DNA of 64,000 nt from positions 2,728,001-2,792,000 of the forward strand of contig OY787448.1 of NCBI GenBank assembly GCA_963678855.1, written 5' to 3'. Position numbers and translations under genes: made by a program. Shown here piece by piece: positions 1 through 8,965 of this stretch. The stretch's first letter is position 1; each line of letters starts with the position of its first letter. The notes beneath the pieces were generated by a model. It saw nothing but the letters and a program-made list of their open reading frames with translations, was not told the DNA's origin and made no database searches. This DNA is from F22 sp963678855 (GTDB taxonomy: Bacteria > Bacteroidota > Bacteroidia > Bacteroidales > Bacteroidaceae).

Positions 1-108
1 ACGTGAGGTGCTACGAGCAATAAAGAACTAAAAAAGATGTTACAATCGTGTAGCATATTTGTCTTTTTTATGTAATGTTCTTGTCTCACTTCTGTCATCT
101 TTAATGTC

Positions 109-116
109 TAGTTTTG
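109..116 (+). promoter_or_regulatory. -7 promoter element for the TonB receptor gene
   Basis: TAGTTTTG fits the Bacteroidota -7 consensus TAnnTTTG and lies 33 bp before the receptor start codon. A TTG at 81-83 is 25 bp upstream, longer than the usual 19-21 bp, so only the -7 half is well supported. Confidence 0.4.
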
Positions 117-149
117 CAGCTGTTCTAACAAAACTATATTAATTATAAG

Positions 150-2963
150 ATGAAGAAGATTCTAACTTTGGCGCTTGTCTTTGCTGCTGCAAGCAATATC
201 TGCGGTGAAGCTGCCAACAACTATTCAGGTGTTGAAATCAATACGGTGAAAGATGCAACAAGCATGTATGGTGCCATTCGTGGGCGTGTGCTAGATTCTA
301 ACAAGCAAGTGCTTCCTGGTGCTACAGTTGCTATTCCTAACCTCGGTGTGGCGGTGGTAACCGACGTAGATGGTTATTATACGCTTAGTGGATTGAAGGG
401 GGGGACGTATGAAATTGAAGTGCACTATATCGGTTGTGCGACTAAGAAGGTGAAAATCAAAGTTGGTAAGCGCCAAACAATTGCTCTTAATGTAGAGCTT
501 TCTGATGGTGTGGCTCTTGATGAAGTAGTCGTAAAGGGGGCGTTCTGTGGTGAACGTCGTGCTATCAATGCTCAAAAGAGTGCATTTAATCTTGTGAATG
601 TGGTCTCTTCTGACCAAGTAGGTAAATTTCCTGATACTAATATTGGTGACGCTTTGAAGCGTATCTCTGGTATCAATGTGCAATATGATCAAGGGGAGGC
701 ACGTTTCGGCCAAATCCGTGGCACGTCTCCTGAGCTTAGCTCGGTGATGGTCAACGGGGATCGTATGCCATCTGCTGAGGGGAAAACTCGTGCGGTACAG
801 CTTGATTTGATTCCTGCGGATATGATCCAAACGATCGAGGTGAACAAGGTGGTTACTGCGGATATGGATGCGGATGCTATCGGTGGGGCGGTCAATCTTG
901 TGACGAAGAATGCACCTACGCATCGTATGATTCTTGCTCACGCGGGGTCTGGTTACAATCAAATTTCTGAGGATATGCAACTAGATCTTGGTTTTACGTA
1001 TGGTGATACGTTTTTCGATAATAAGCTGGGCGTAATGGTGTCTGCTTCTTATCAAGATGACAACTTGGGGTCTGATAATACGGAGTTTGAATATGATTTG
1101 GATGATGATCAAGTGGTTTTGAAAGATTTTCAAATCCGTCAGTATTATCTAGAGCGTGTGCGTCAAAGCTATAGCCTTGGGTTGAACTGGGATATCAATA
1201 ACAACAATAAGATCAGCTTCAAGAGCTTGTACAACCAACGTAATGACCAAGAAAATCGTTTCCGTTTTCGTGTGAAGGATCTTCATAAAGATAAGCAAAA
1301 GGTGTATCGCCAAACGAAGGGTGGGGCGTCGGATACGGACAACCGTCGCCTGGAACTTCAAAAGACTATGGACTTTACTTTGAATGGTGAGCACCTTTGG
1401 GGTAAGCTGGAGACGAAGTGGAAAGTTGGGTATTCGCAAGCTAGCGAGGATCGCCCTAATGAGCGTTATATTACGTTGTCTGGTAAGGCTGTAGCGGGTG
1501 AGGATTTTGATATCTATATGCCTGGTACTCGTGATGTCAACTTGATCAATTTGAACCCTGAGAAGTTTGATATCGATGAGCTTGGTCTGAAAGAATTGAC
1601 TGAAGAGCAAGAGGCTATTATGGAGAAGAATTTCAAGGCATCTGTGAAATTTGAACTTCCTCTACGTGCTGGTGATTATGGGAATAAGTTGCGTTTTGGT
1701 GCTAAGTTTAATCACAAAGATAAGGAATACAGAAAGGAATTTTTCGAATATGCTGCTGACAATGATGATGCGGAAGATGCGTTCTTGGCATTGGCATTGC
1801 AAAATGTATCGAATCAAACTCGTGATGGTTTCTATCCTGGTAGCGAGTATAAAGCGGGTGACTTTGTGGACCCATCTTTTTTAGGTGGCTTGAAGATGAC
1901 TGGAGCTACGACTAGTGTGCCTGGTTTTACAGGTGAAACTGTAAACGAAGAAATCGCTGGTGAATATGATGCTACGGAGACGGTCGCTGCAGGGTATATC
2001 CGTTTCGACCAAAAGATTGGGGATGACTTTAAGTTGATGGCTGGTCTTCGTGTGGAAAATACTCGTGTGGAGTATAGTGGTTACAATTACGATATGGATG
2101 AAGATGAGCTAAGTGCAACGGGTGAATCTAGCGAGTCTTATACAAATATCTTGCCTTCTATCTTGGCTAAGTGGGAGGTAAACAAGAATATGAATGTGCG
2201 TGCGTCGTTCACGAATACGTTGTCTCGTCCTCGCTATTCTCACCTTGTGCCTCGTGCTAATGTGAGTATGGATGATAATGAAATCTCTCTAGGTAATGCG
2301 GAACTTGATCCTTCTCTAGCTTACAACTTTGATTTGAGTACTGATTACTACTTCAAGGATCTTGGTATGGTTAGTGCGGGTGTGTTTTACAAGCGTATCA
2401 ATGACTTTATCGTGGAGCGTACTGTGGGTGATTTTGAGTACAATGGTCATGTCTATGATAAATTGACTCAACCAGTCAATGCGGGTGATGCGGATTTGTT
2501 TGGTGCTGAATTGACGTATCAACGTGACTTCGGTTTTATCCATCCTTCTTTGAAATGTGTAGGTTTCGGTGGTAACTATACATATACGTACTCTAAGGTG
2601 TCTGAGCTAGGTATTCCTGATCGTGAGGGTGAAGATAGCGAAATGCCTGGTACTCCTGAGCATGCAGCTAATGCATCTCTATTCTTCCAAAAGGGTGGTG
2701 CTTCTATCCGTCTTTCTTATAATCATGCTTCGTCATTTATCGACGAAATCGGTGAGGCGAAGGAACTTGATCGTTACTATGATGCGGTAGATTACCTTGA
2801 CTTGAACGCTAGCTATACATTCGCTAAGCACTATACTGTATATGCAAATGCGACAAACTTGTTGAATCAACCATTGCGTTACTACCAAGGTACTGAAGAC
2901 CGCACTATGCAGGTGGAGTATTACGGTGTGAAGGTGAATGCTGGTATTAAGGTGCGTTTCTAA
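150..2963 (+). CDS. TonB-dependent receptor with N-terminal carboxypeptidase-regulatory-like domain
   Basis: Outer-membrane, TonB-energised transporter of 937 aa. A signal peptide (about residues 1-20, hydrophobic LALVFAAAS) is followed by a carboxypeptidase regulatory-like beta domain (about 42-115, with GRVLD..LPGATV and DGYYTLSGL), the plug (about 145-255, with GDALKRISGI, IRG and GGAVNLVTK) and a beta-barrel ending in a C-terminal Phe (VKVRF), as expected for BAM-dependent insertion. Length and layout match Bacteroidota receptors that are not SusC-type: no SusD gene follows. A secreted phosphoesterase follows after 13 bp, so the two are probably co-transcribed and the substrate may be a phosphorylated compound; that is inference from context. 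The substrate cannot be read from the sequence. Confidence 0.9.
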   Translation: MKKILTLALVFAAASNICGEAANNYSGVEINTVKDATSMYGAIRGRVLDSNKQVLPGATVAIPNLGVAVVTDVDGYYTLSGLKGGTYEIEVHYIGCATKKVKIKVGKRQTIALNVELSDGVALDEVVVKGAFCGERRAINAQKSAFNLVNVVSSDQVGKFPDTNIGDALKRISGINVQYDQGEARFGQIRGTSPELSSVMVNGDRMPSAEGKTRAVQLDLIPADMIQTIEVNKVVTADMDADAIGGAVNLVTKNAPTHRMILAHAGSGYNQISEDMQLDLGFTYGDTFFDNKLGVMVSASYQDDNLGSDNTEFEYDLDDDQVVLKDFQIRQYYLERVRQSYSLGLNWDINNNNKISFKSLYNQRNDQENRFRFRVKDLHKDKQKVYRQTKGGASDTDNRRLELQKTMDFTLNGEHLWGKLETKWKVGYSQASEDRPNERYITLSGKAVAGEDFDIYMPGTRDVNLINLNPEKFDIDELGLKELTEEQEAIMEKNFKASVKFELPLRAGDYGNKLRFGAKFNHKDKEYRKEFFEYAADNDDAEDAFLALALQNVSNQTRDGFYPGSEYKAGDFVDPSFLGGLKMTGATTSVPGFTGETVNEEIAGEYDATETVAAGYIRFDQKIGDDFKLMAGLRVENTRVEYSGYNYDMDEDELSATGESSESYTNILPSILAKWEVNKNMNVRASFTNTLSRPRYSHLVPRANVSMDDNEISLGNAELDPSLAYNFDLSTDYYFKDLGMVSAGVFYKRINDFIVERTVGDFEYNGHVYDKLTQPVNAGDADLFGAELTYQRDFGFIHPSLKCVGFGGNYTYTYSKVSELGIPDREGEDSEMPGTPEHAANASLFFQKGGASIRLSYNHASSFIDEIGEAKELDRYYDAVDYLDLNASYTFAKHYTVYANATNLLNQPLRYYQGTEDRTMQVEYYGVKVNAGIKVRF

Positions 2964-2976
2964 AAATGAGATTGTA

Positions 2977-3936
2977 ATGAGAAAGAATAATATATTGTTT
3001 GTTTTTGCTTTGGTAGCTGCCTTTGTGGCAGCGCCGAGCATGGTGTATGCGCAAATTGTCAATGGTGAATTGGTGGATGAAAAGCCATTTAAGAATCACC
3101 TGATTTTTCTAATGTGCAACGATAATGGTCGTAATGGGTATTATGAGCATAAGACTATAGCTGAAATGATGGGGCACATCGCGGAGCAAATTGATGTGGA
3201 TTTTGTGGTAGCTCCTGGTGATGTGCATCATTTCAATGGGGTGCGCAGCGTACTTGATCCGCTGTGGACGAGCAACTTTGAGAATATCTATACGCATCCT
3301 GATTTGATGTGTGACTGGTACCCTACTTTGGGGAATCATGAATACAGGGGATCGACGCAGGCGGTGCTTGACTATACGACAGTAAGTCGCCGATGGTGTA
3401 TGCCTGCTAGATATTATACAAAGACATTCGACGTGGATGGGGCTGAATTGCGCATCTTATGGATGGATACAACGCCGCTGATTGAAAAGTATCGTAAGAG
3501 TTCGGGGAAGTATCCTGATGCGTGTAAGCAAGCTGTTGAACCGCAAATACAATGGGCGGATAGTGTGTTGACAAACTCAAAGGCGAAGTGGACGCTGGCG
3601 TTTGGACACCACCCTTTGTATGCGCAAACTGGTAAGAAGATTACGGAACAGTTGGATTTGCGTAAGCATTTGTTACCTATCTTCAATGGAAGAGTGGATA
3701 TGTATGGTTGTGGACACATTCATAGTGGCCAGCATATTGTGAATGACCCGAAGGAGCCTGTGTACTTAGTCAATACTTCGGCGTCGCTTTCACGTGATGT
3801 GAAACCTATGAAGGGTACTAAGTTTTGTAGTAATGAGGCTGGCTTTAGTATCATTGCGGTGAGTCCTGCGCATGTCATGGTGTATATGATGAATGGACGT
3901 GGCAATATCTTGCATTCTTTTGAGATTAAAGAATAA
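2977..3936 (+). CDS. Secreted metallophosphoesterase, acid phosphatase (TRAP)-like
   Basis: Calcineurin-like metallophosphoesterase of 319 aa that should hydrolyse phosphomonoesters in the periplasm or outside the cell. The start at 2977 gives a clean signal peptide (MRKNNILFVFALVAAFVAA..VYAQ); an earlier in-frame ATG at 2938 lies inside the receptor gene. Metal-site motifs appear in family order: DNG (in LMCNDNGRNG), GDVHHFNGV, GNHEY, FGHHPLY and CGHIHSGQH. The spacing resembles tartrate-resistant/purple acid phosphatases. In those, the second motif is GDNFYFTGV with a metal-binding Tyr; here the matching position is His. The gene follows the TonB receptor by 13 bp, suggesting that dephosphorylation and uptake are coupled. 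Confidence 0.8.
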   Translation: MRKNNILFVFALVAAFVAAPSMVYAQIVNGELVDEKPFKNHLIFLMCNDNGRNGYYEHKTIAEMMGHIAEQIDVDFVVAPGDVHHFNGVRSVLDPLWTSNFENIYTHPDLMCDWYPTLGNHEYRGSTQAVLDYTTVSRRWCMPARYYTKTFDVDGAELRILWMDTTPLIEKYRKSSGKYPDACKQAVEPQIQWADSVLTNSKAKWTLAFGHHPLYAQTGKKITEQLDLRKHLLPIFNGRVDMYGCGHIHSGQHIVNDPKEPVYLVNTSASLSRDVKPMKGTKFCSNEAGFSIIAVSPAHVMVYMMNGRGNILHSFEIKE

Positions 3937-4048
3937 TACAAAAAATGTGTTTGTTTCTGCTGGCTAATGCGTTAGCTCAGAAATCGTAGATGTAATGATA
4001 GAAATAAGTATATGGTCATATGACTATAAAGTAATATGACCAATTGAT

Positions 4049-4086
4049 ATTAAGGGAGGCCGAGAGGTTTCCCTTAATTGTTTTTA
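4049..4086 (+). terminator. Intrinsic terminator after the receptor-phosphatase pair
   Basis: ATTAAGGGA (4049-4057) pairs with TCCCTTAAT (4070-4078), with a 12-nt loop, then TTTTT from 4081. A smaller hairpin, TGGTCAT/ATGACCA at 4015-4042, precedes it. Confidence 0.75.
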
Positions 4087-4215
4087 TATAGCTGGGGAAT
4101 GAAGGAAATTCGAGCCGCTATCTTTTCGTGCTATCATTTTTTTTTTGTTTCTTTGTATCTGTAAGATGCCTGGTTGGGGCACTTCGCAAAAGCCTAACTT
4201 TAAATATAGAAGAGC

Positions 4216-6348
4216 ATGTCTGAATTGACAACAACATATGCATCGCTCATAGCGGAAGTGCTGAACTTGCCGATTAAGCAGGTAAGCAATACACTAGGGC
4301 TATTGGAGGAGGATGCGACCATCCCATTTATCGCACGTTATCGTAAAGAAGTAACTGGTGGATTTGATGAAGTCCAAATCGCTGCTATCCAGACACAATT
4401 GGAGAAGATGCAGGAGGTTGATAAGCGTCGTGCGACTATCTTGAAGACCATGGAAGAGCTTGGTCAATTGACACCAGAACTTGACAAACGTATCAACGCA
4501 ACGTGGGACAGTACGGAACTAGAAGATATCTATCTGCCGTATAAGCCGAAGCGTAGAACGCGTGCGGAAATAGCAAAGAAGAAGGGATTAGAACCTTTGG
4601 CACAATGGCTGTTGATGCAACAAGGAGGCAGTGTGGAAGCACAGGCCAAACAGTTTGTGCGTGGTGAAGTAAGCGATACAGCAGATGCTTTGCAAGGGGC
4701 ACGTGATATCTTGGCTGAAATGGTCAATGAGGATGAGCGTGCGCGTAATGCTATCCGTCGTGTGTATCAGTATACGGCACAGCTGGAAGCGAAGGTGGTG
4801 AAGAAAAAGGAAGAAGAGGGACAGAACTATAAGGACTACTTTGATTGGAATCATGGGTTGAAACGCATCCAGAGTCACCAGCTTTTGGCTATTCGTCGTG
4901 GGGAGCATGAAGGGGTCTTGAAGGTGAAGATTCAACCAGACGATGACGAGTCTTTGGAAAAACTGGACCGTCAGTTTGTACGTGGTCGTGGCGCGAGCAG
5001 CGACCAAGTGGCTGAGGCGGTAGAGGATGCGTATAAGCGTCTGTTGAGTCCGTCTATCGCTACAGAGTATGGTACGATGAGTAAGGAGAAGGCGGATGAT
5101 GAGGCGATTCTTATCTTTACGCAGAGCTTGAAGCAGTTGCTTTTGGCGGCTCCACTGGGGCAGAAGCGTGTGTTGGCGCTAGACCCTGGGTATCGTACGG
5201 GATGTAAGTTGGTCTGTCTAGATGAGCAGGGCAATTTGCTGGAGAATACAGCGATTTATCCGCATCAACCTCAAAGCAAGACGGCCGAAGCGGCTGCTAT
5301 TGTGGAGCGTTTGGTGAAGAAATATAAGATTCAGGCGATTGCTATCGGTAATGGTACGGCGAGCCGCGAGACGAAGAGTTTTGTGGATGGCTTACGTTTT
5401 GATACGCCTGTAGATACCTTTGTAGTGAGTGAGCAAGGGGCTTCGATTTACTCGGCATCTGCTATCGCACGTGAGGAGTTTCCTAATGAGGATGTGACGG
5501 TGCGTGGGGCGGTATCTATCGGTCGCCGATTGATGGACCCGCTAGCGGAGTTGGTAAAAATCGATCCGAAGTCTATCGGTGTGGGACAGTATCAGCATGA
5601 TGTGAACCAAACGAAGTTGAAGAAGGCTTTGGACCAAGTTGTAGAGAATTGTGTGAACCAGGTAGGGGTGAATCTGAACACGGCGAGTGCGTATCTATTG
5701 ACGTATATCGCTGGACTGGGTCCTACATTGGCGAAGAATATAGTGAAGTATCGTGCCGAGAATGGGGCGTTTACGAGTCGCAAGCAATTGCTGAAGGTAC
5801 CTCGTTTGGGGCAGAAGGCGTATGTGCAGGCGGCTGGTTTCTTGCGTATCCCGAAGGCGAAGAATCCTTTGGATGGGAGTGCGGTACACCCTGAGAGTTA
5901 TGCGATTGTAGAACAAATGGCGAAGGATCAGGGCTGTAGTGTGGCCGAGCTGATGCAGGATGCTGCTAAGCGTAAGGCTATCGACTTGAAGCGTTACGTG
6001 CAGGGAAATGTGGGGATGCCTACGCTACAGGATATCATGGAGGAGTTGGCCAAGCCAAACCGTGACCCTCGTGAGCAGCTTACGGCTTTTGCATTTGATG
6101 AAAATGTACGCTCGTTTGAGGACTTGCAGATTGGGATGTCGCTTCCTGCAGTGATTGGGAATATCACGGCTTTTGGTGCGTTTGCTGATATCGGTATCAA
6201 AGAGAATGGTTTGATTCATATCTCGCAGATGGCGAATAGACGCATTGCATCTCCTACAGAGGTGGTGAGCATAGGCCAGCAGGTGATGGTGGATGTGATT
6301 GATATTGATACGAAACGTCGACGCATCTCATTGAGATTACAAAGATAA
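4216..6348 (+). CDS. tex: Tex family RNA-binding transcriptional accessory protein
   Basis: Cytoplasmic nucleic-acid-binding protein of 710 aa, conserved across bacteria and linked to transcription and RNA metabolism. Domain order is typical: helical Tex N-terminal region (1-190, with IPFIARYRKEVTGGFDEVQ), YqgF/RNase H-like core (about 315-450, VLALDPGYRTGCK), helix-hairpin-helix repeats (about 485-560, NTASAYLLTYIAGLGPTLA) and a C-terminal S1 RNA-binding domain (about 638-708, GAFADIGIKENGLIHIS). It is complete, a little shorter than proteobacterial Tex (about 770 aa) but normal for Bacteroidota. The yjbR-like gene follows after 2 bp, suggesting co-transcription. Confidence 0.95.
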   Translation: MSELTTTYASLIAEVLNLPIKQVSNTLGLLEEDATIPFIARYRKEVTGGFDEVQIAAIQTQLEKMQEVDKRRATILKTMEELGQLTPELDKRINATWDSTELEDIYLPYKPKRRTRAEIAKKKGLEPLAQWLLMQQGGSVEAQAKQFVRGEVSDTADALQGARDILAEMVNEDERARNAIRRVYQYTAQLEAKVVKKKEEEGQNYKDYFDWNHGLKRIQSHQLLAIRRGEHEGVLKVKIQPDDDESLEKLDRQFVRGRGASSDQVAEAVEDAYKRLLSPSIATEYGTMSKEKADDEAILIFTQSLKQLLLAAPLGQKRVLALDPGYRTGCKLVCLDEQGNLLENTAIYPHQPQSKTAEAAAIVERLVKKYKIQAIAIGNGTASRETKSFVDGLRFDTPVDTFVVSEQGASIYSASAIAREEFPNEDVTVRGAVSIGRRLMDPLAELVKIDPKSIGVGQYQHDVNQTKLKKALDQVVENCVNQVGVNLNTASAYLLTYIAGLGPTLAKNIVKYRAENGAFTSRKQLLKVPRLGQKAYVQAAGFLRIPKAKNPLDGSAVHPESYAIVEQMAKDQGCSVAELMQDAAKRKAIDLKRYVQGNVGMPTLQDIMEELAKPNRDPREQLTAFAFDENVRSFEDLQIGMSLPAVIGNITAFGAFADIGIKENGLIHISQMANRRIASPTEVVSIGQQVMVDVIDIDTKRRRISLRLQR

Positions 6349-6350
6349 TA

Positions 6351-6734
6351 ATGAAATATAGAACGATTATGGATATTGAAGCTTTACGCGCTTATTGCTT
6401 GAACAAACGGAAAGTGACCGAATCGTTTCCTTTTGATGATGTAACTCTAGTATTTAAGGTGATGGGCAAGATGTTTGCTATCATGCCTTTGGAGAAGGAG
6501 CAGATGATTAGTTTGAAGTGTGACCCTGATCGAGCGATAAAACTGAGAGATCGCTATGCAGGGGTGCAGCCTGGATGGCATCTCAATAAAACGCACTGGA
6601 ATCAAGTGTTGCTGGAGAGCGATGTGGATGATAAACTGATCATGGAGTTGGTGGACCATAGTTACGACTTGATTGTTGCGAAGTTTACGCGGGCGATGAA
6701 GGCGGACTATTTGGAAGATGACCTCTCGAAATAA
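6351..6734 (+). CDS. MmcQ/YjbR family protein
   Basis: Small alpha/beta protein of 127 aa with the YjbR/MmcQ fold (CyaY-like DNA-binding family); its biochemical role is unsettled. Diagnostic stretches are VTESFPFDDVTLVFKVMGK near the N-terminus, SLKCDPDRA, and GWHLNKTHWNQV near residue 80. It starts 2 bp after the tex stop. An alternative start at 6369 (MDIEALRAYC) would match the usual family N-terminus better and give 121 aa; the sequence does not decide between them. The downstream biotin ligase gene begins 25 bp later. Confidence 0.85.
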   Translation: MKYRTIMDIEALRAYCLNKRKVTESFPFDDVTLVFKVMGKMFAIMPLEKEQMISLKCDPDRAIKLRDRYAGVQPGWHLNKTHWNQVLLESDVDDKLIMELVDHSYDLIVAKFTRAMKADYLEDDLSK

Positions 6735-6759
6735 TTATCTAACAATTAAAAAAGAAAGT

Positions 6760-7554
6760 ATGGAATCTATACATAATGATCATATGCATTTTGCAAAGCT
6801 CGACTCGACAAGTCATTATTTGTCGGAGATGATGCGTGCAAAAAATACGCATATACCAGACTATTTGACGATATCTGCTGATTTTCAAACGGCAGGTAGA
6901 GGACAAAGAGCCAATGATGGATGGGAGTCTGATCCTGGCAAGAACTTGTTGTTCTCTATCTTGATTCGTCCGAAGCGAGTGCCTATCGCCGATCAATTTT
7001 TGATTTCAGAGGCGGTGTCTTTGGGTATTCTGGATGTCTTATCGACTTATTCCAACGAGATGAAGATTAAGTGGCCAAATGACATTTATTACCAAGATAA
7101 AAAGCTTGGTGGGCTTTTGATTGAGCATTCTTTGCAAGGCTTGAATATAGAGTATTCTATTGCTGGCTTTGGGTTAAATGTGAAGCAGACCACATTCCGT
7201 GGATCGGCACCAAACCCTATAAGCTTGGCGACAATCACGGGAGAGACTCTTGATCGTATGCCAATCTTGGAAAACTTACGTGCTCGAATTGAAGCACGAT
7301 GTGAGGCCTTGTTTAAGGGCGATGAAGATGTGATTAAGAGCATGCAGGTGGAGTATATGTCTAAATTGTTCCGCTACGAAGAAGATGCCTTGTTTGCCGA
7401 TGCAGGTGGGAAGTTTGAGGGCCGCATTGTAGGAGTATCTCCACAAGGAGTGCTTACGATTAAACGATTGAAAACTGGGGAGGTTGTAGACTATCTTTTC
7501 AAAGAAGTACAACATGTCCTTGTTGATAATGACGAGGAATCATTGACACTATAA
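6760..7554 (+). CDS. birA: Biotin--[acetyl-CoA-carboxylase] ligase (monofunctional)
   Basis: Attaches biotin to biotin carboxyl carrier protein through biotinyl-5'-AMP. The protein is 264 aa from the start at 6760; an upstream in-frame ATG at 6718 overlaps the yjbR-like gene and adds no conserved sequence. The catalytic BPL/LPL domain shows the adenylate-binding GRGQRANDGW near residue 46 and KWPNDIYYQDKKLGG near 103, followed by a small C-terminal SH3-like domain. There is no N-terminal winged-helix domain, so this is the enzyme-only class and should not act as the biotin-operon repressor. Confidence 0.92.
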   Translation: MESIHNDHMHFAKLDSTSHYLSEMMRAKNTHIPDYLTISADFQTAGRGQRANDGWESDPGKNLLFSILIRPKRVPIADQFLISEAVSLGILDVLSTYSNEMKIKWPNDIYYQDKKLGGLLIEHSLQGLNIEYSIAGFGLNVKQTTFRGSAPNPISLATITGETLDRMPILENLRARIEARCEALFKGDEDVIKSMQVEYMSKLFRYEEDALFADAGGKFEGRIVGVSPQGVLTIKRLKTGEVVDYLFKEVQHVLVDNDEESLTL

Positions 7555-7584
7555 TAACTAGAATATTAATAACAAAATAGATTT

Positions 7585-8295
7585 ATGACGAAGTATAACA
7601 GAATTCTTTTGAAACTAAGTGGCGAAAGCTTGATGGGCGGGAAGCAATATGGTATTGACGAAGATCGTCTAGCGGAATATGCACAACAAATTAAAGCGGT
7701 ACACGATAAAGGTGTACAAATCGGTATTGTTATCGGAGGAGGTAACATCTTCCGTGGCTTAAGTGGTGCGGCCAAAGGTTTCGATCGTGTGAAAGGTGAT
7801 CAAATGGGGATGATGGCTACGGTGATCAACAGTTTGGCGCTTAGTAGTGCGTTGACTGCAGCGGGTGTGCCATCACAAGTGTTGACGGCTATTCGCATGG
7901 AGCCTGTAGGAGAATTCTATAATAAGTGGAAGGCGATTGATTTGATGGAGAAAGGTTCTGTTGTAATCATGTCGGCTGGTACGGGTAATCCTTACTTTAC
8001 TACGGATACGGGTAGCTCGCTACGTGGTATCGAAATCGAAGCAGATGTGATGATGAAGGGTACGCGTGTAGACGGTATCTATACAGCTGATCCTGAGAAA
8101 GATCCTACTGCTACTAAGTTCGACCGAATCAGTTATGATGAAGTGTTGGAGCGTGGGCTGAAGGTGATGGACTTGACCGCTACTGTGATGTGCCGTGAAA
8201 ACAACTTGCCTATTTTGGTGTTTGATATGGATACAGTGGGTAATTTAGAGAAGGTTATCTCTGGCGATAATATCGGTACAGTAGTGCATCCATAA
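7585..8295 (+). CDS. pyrH: UMP kinase
   Basis: Hexameric bacterial UMP kinase (236 aa) that phosphorylates UMP to UDP with ATP, feeding pyrimidine nucleotide pools. It belongs to the amino-acid-kinase fold: LLKLSGESLMGG at the N-terminus, the phosphate-binding loop VIGGGNIFRG near residue 50, and STDTGSSLR-like (here TTDTGSSLR) and DGIYTADPEKDP toward the C-terminus. It precedes frr, as in many bacteria, although here frr has its own promoter in the 103-bp gap. Confidence 0.97.
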   Translation: MTKYNRILLKLSGESLMGGKQYGIDEDRLAEYAQQIKAVHDKGVQIGIVIGGGNIFRGLSGAAKGFDRVKGDQMGMMATVINSLALSSALTAAGVPSQVLTAIRMEPVGEFYNKWKAIDLMEKGSVVIMSAGTGNPYFTTDTGSSLRGIEIEADVMMKGTRVDGIYTADPEKDPTATKFDRISYDEVLERGLKVMDLTATVMCRENNLPILVFDMDTVGNLEKVISGDNIGTVVHP

Positions 8296-8325
8296 TAGCT
8301 GGGCGTCAAGAAATTAGCTGACGAA

Positions 8326-8359
8326 TTGTTGTATATAACCAATAAAACAGCTACTTTTG
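8326..8359 (+). promoter_or_regulatory. Promoter of frr
   Basis: TTGTTG ends at 8331 and TACTTTTG spans 8352-8359, a 20-bp spacer that matches the Bacteroidota -33/-7 pattern. It lies 39 bp before the frr start. Confidence 0.7.
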
Positions 8360-8398
8360 TACCAAAATTAACAAGATAATAAACCAACAATTTATATT

Positions 8399-8959
8399 AT
8401 GGCTGAAGTAAAAGTTATATTAGGCGATGCAGAAGAAATGATGGAAATGGCTAGCATGCACTTGGATGAGCAATTGTCTCATATCCGTGCGGGTAAAGCT
8501 GATGTGCGTCTTATCGATAGCATCCGTGTAGATTCTTATGGCGCTATGGTGCCTATCAACAACTGTGCTGCGGTAACAACTCCAGACTCTCGTACGATTG
8601 CAATCAAGCCTTGGGATAAGTCTATGTTTCAACCTATCGAAAAGGCGATTATCGATTCTGATCTAGGTATCATGCCAGAGAATAATGGTGAAATGATTCG
8701 TATCGGTATCCCTCCATTGACTGAAGAACGTCGTAAGCAGCTATCTAAGCAATGTAAGCAAGAAGCTGAAAATGCGAAGATTAGTGTACGTAATGCTCGT
8801 CGTGAAGGTATCGATAAGCTGAAGAAGGCTGTGAAGGATGGTCTATCTGAAGACTTGCAAAAGGATGCTGAAGGTGACTTGCAAAAGATTCATGATAAGT
8901 TCATCAAGCAAATTGATGATAGCTTCGCTGCGAAGGAAAAAGAAATTATGACTGTCTAA
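8399..8959 (+). CDS. frr: Ribosome-recycling factor
   Basis: Splits post-termination 70S ribosomes together with EF-G. At 186 aa it is the family length, with the three-helix bundle and the conserved basic segment RIGIPPLTEERRKQLSKQ near residues 100-118 plus NARREGIDKLKK after it. It is transcribed from the promoter just upstream and followed after 6 bp by rsgA, so two ribosome-maintenance genes are coupled. Confidence 0.97.
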   Translation: MAEVKVILGDAEEMMEMASMHLDEQLSHIRAGKADVRLIDSIRVDSYGAMVPINNCAAVTTPDSRTIAIKPWDKSMFQPIEKAIIDSDLGIMPENNGEMIRIGIPPLTEERRKQLSKQCKQEAENAKISVRNARREGIDKLKKAVKDGLSEDLQKDAEGDLQKIHDKFIKQIDDSFAAKEKEIMTV

Positions 8960-8965
8960 GGATAT

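Noticed and set aside
291..980. Long open frame antisense to the TonB receptor
   Set aside because: It lies wholly inside a conserved gene on the other strand, and its translation is Arg/His/Thr-rich with no family features. Typical shadow of a codon-biased gene.
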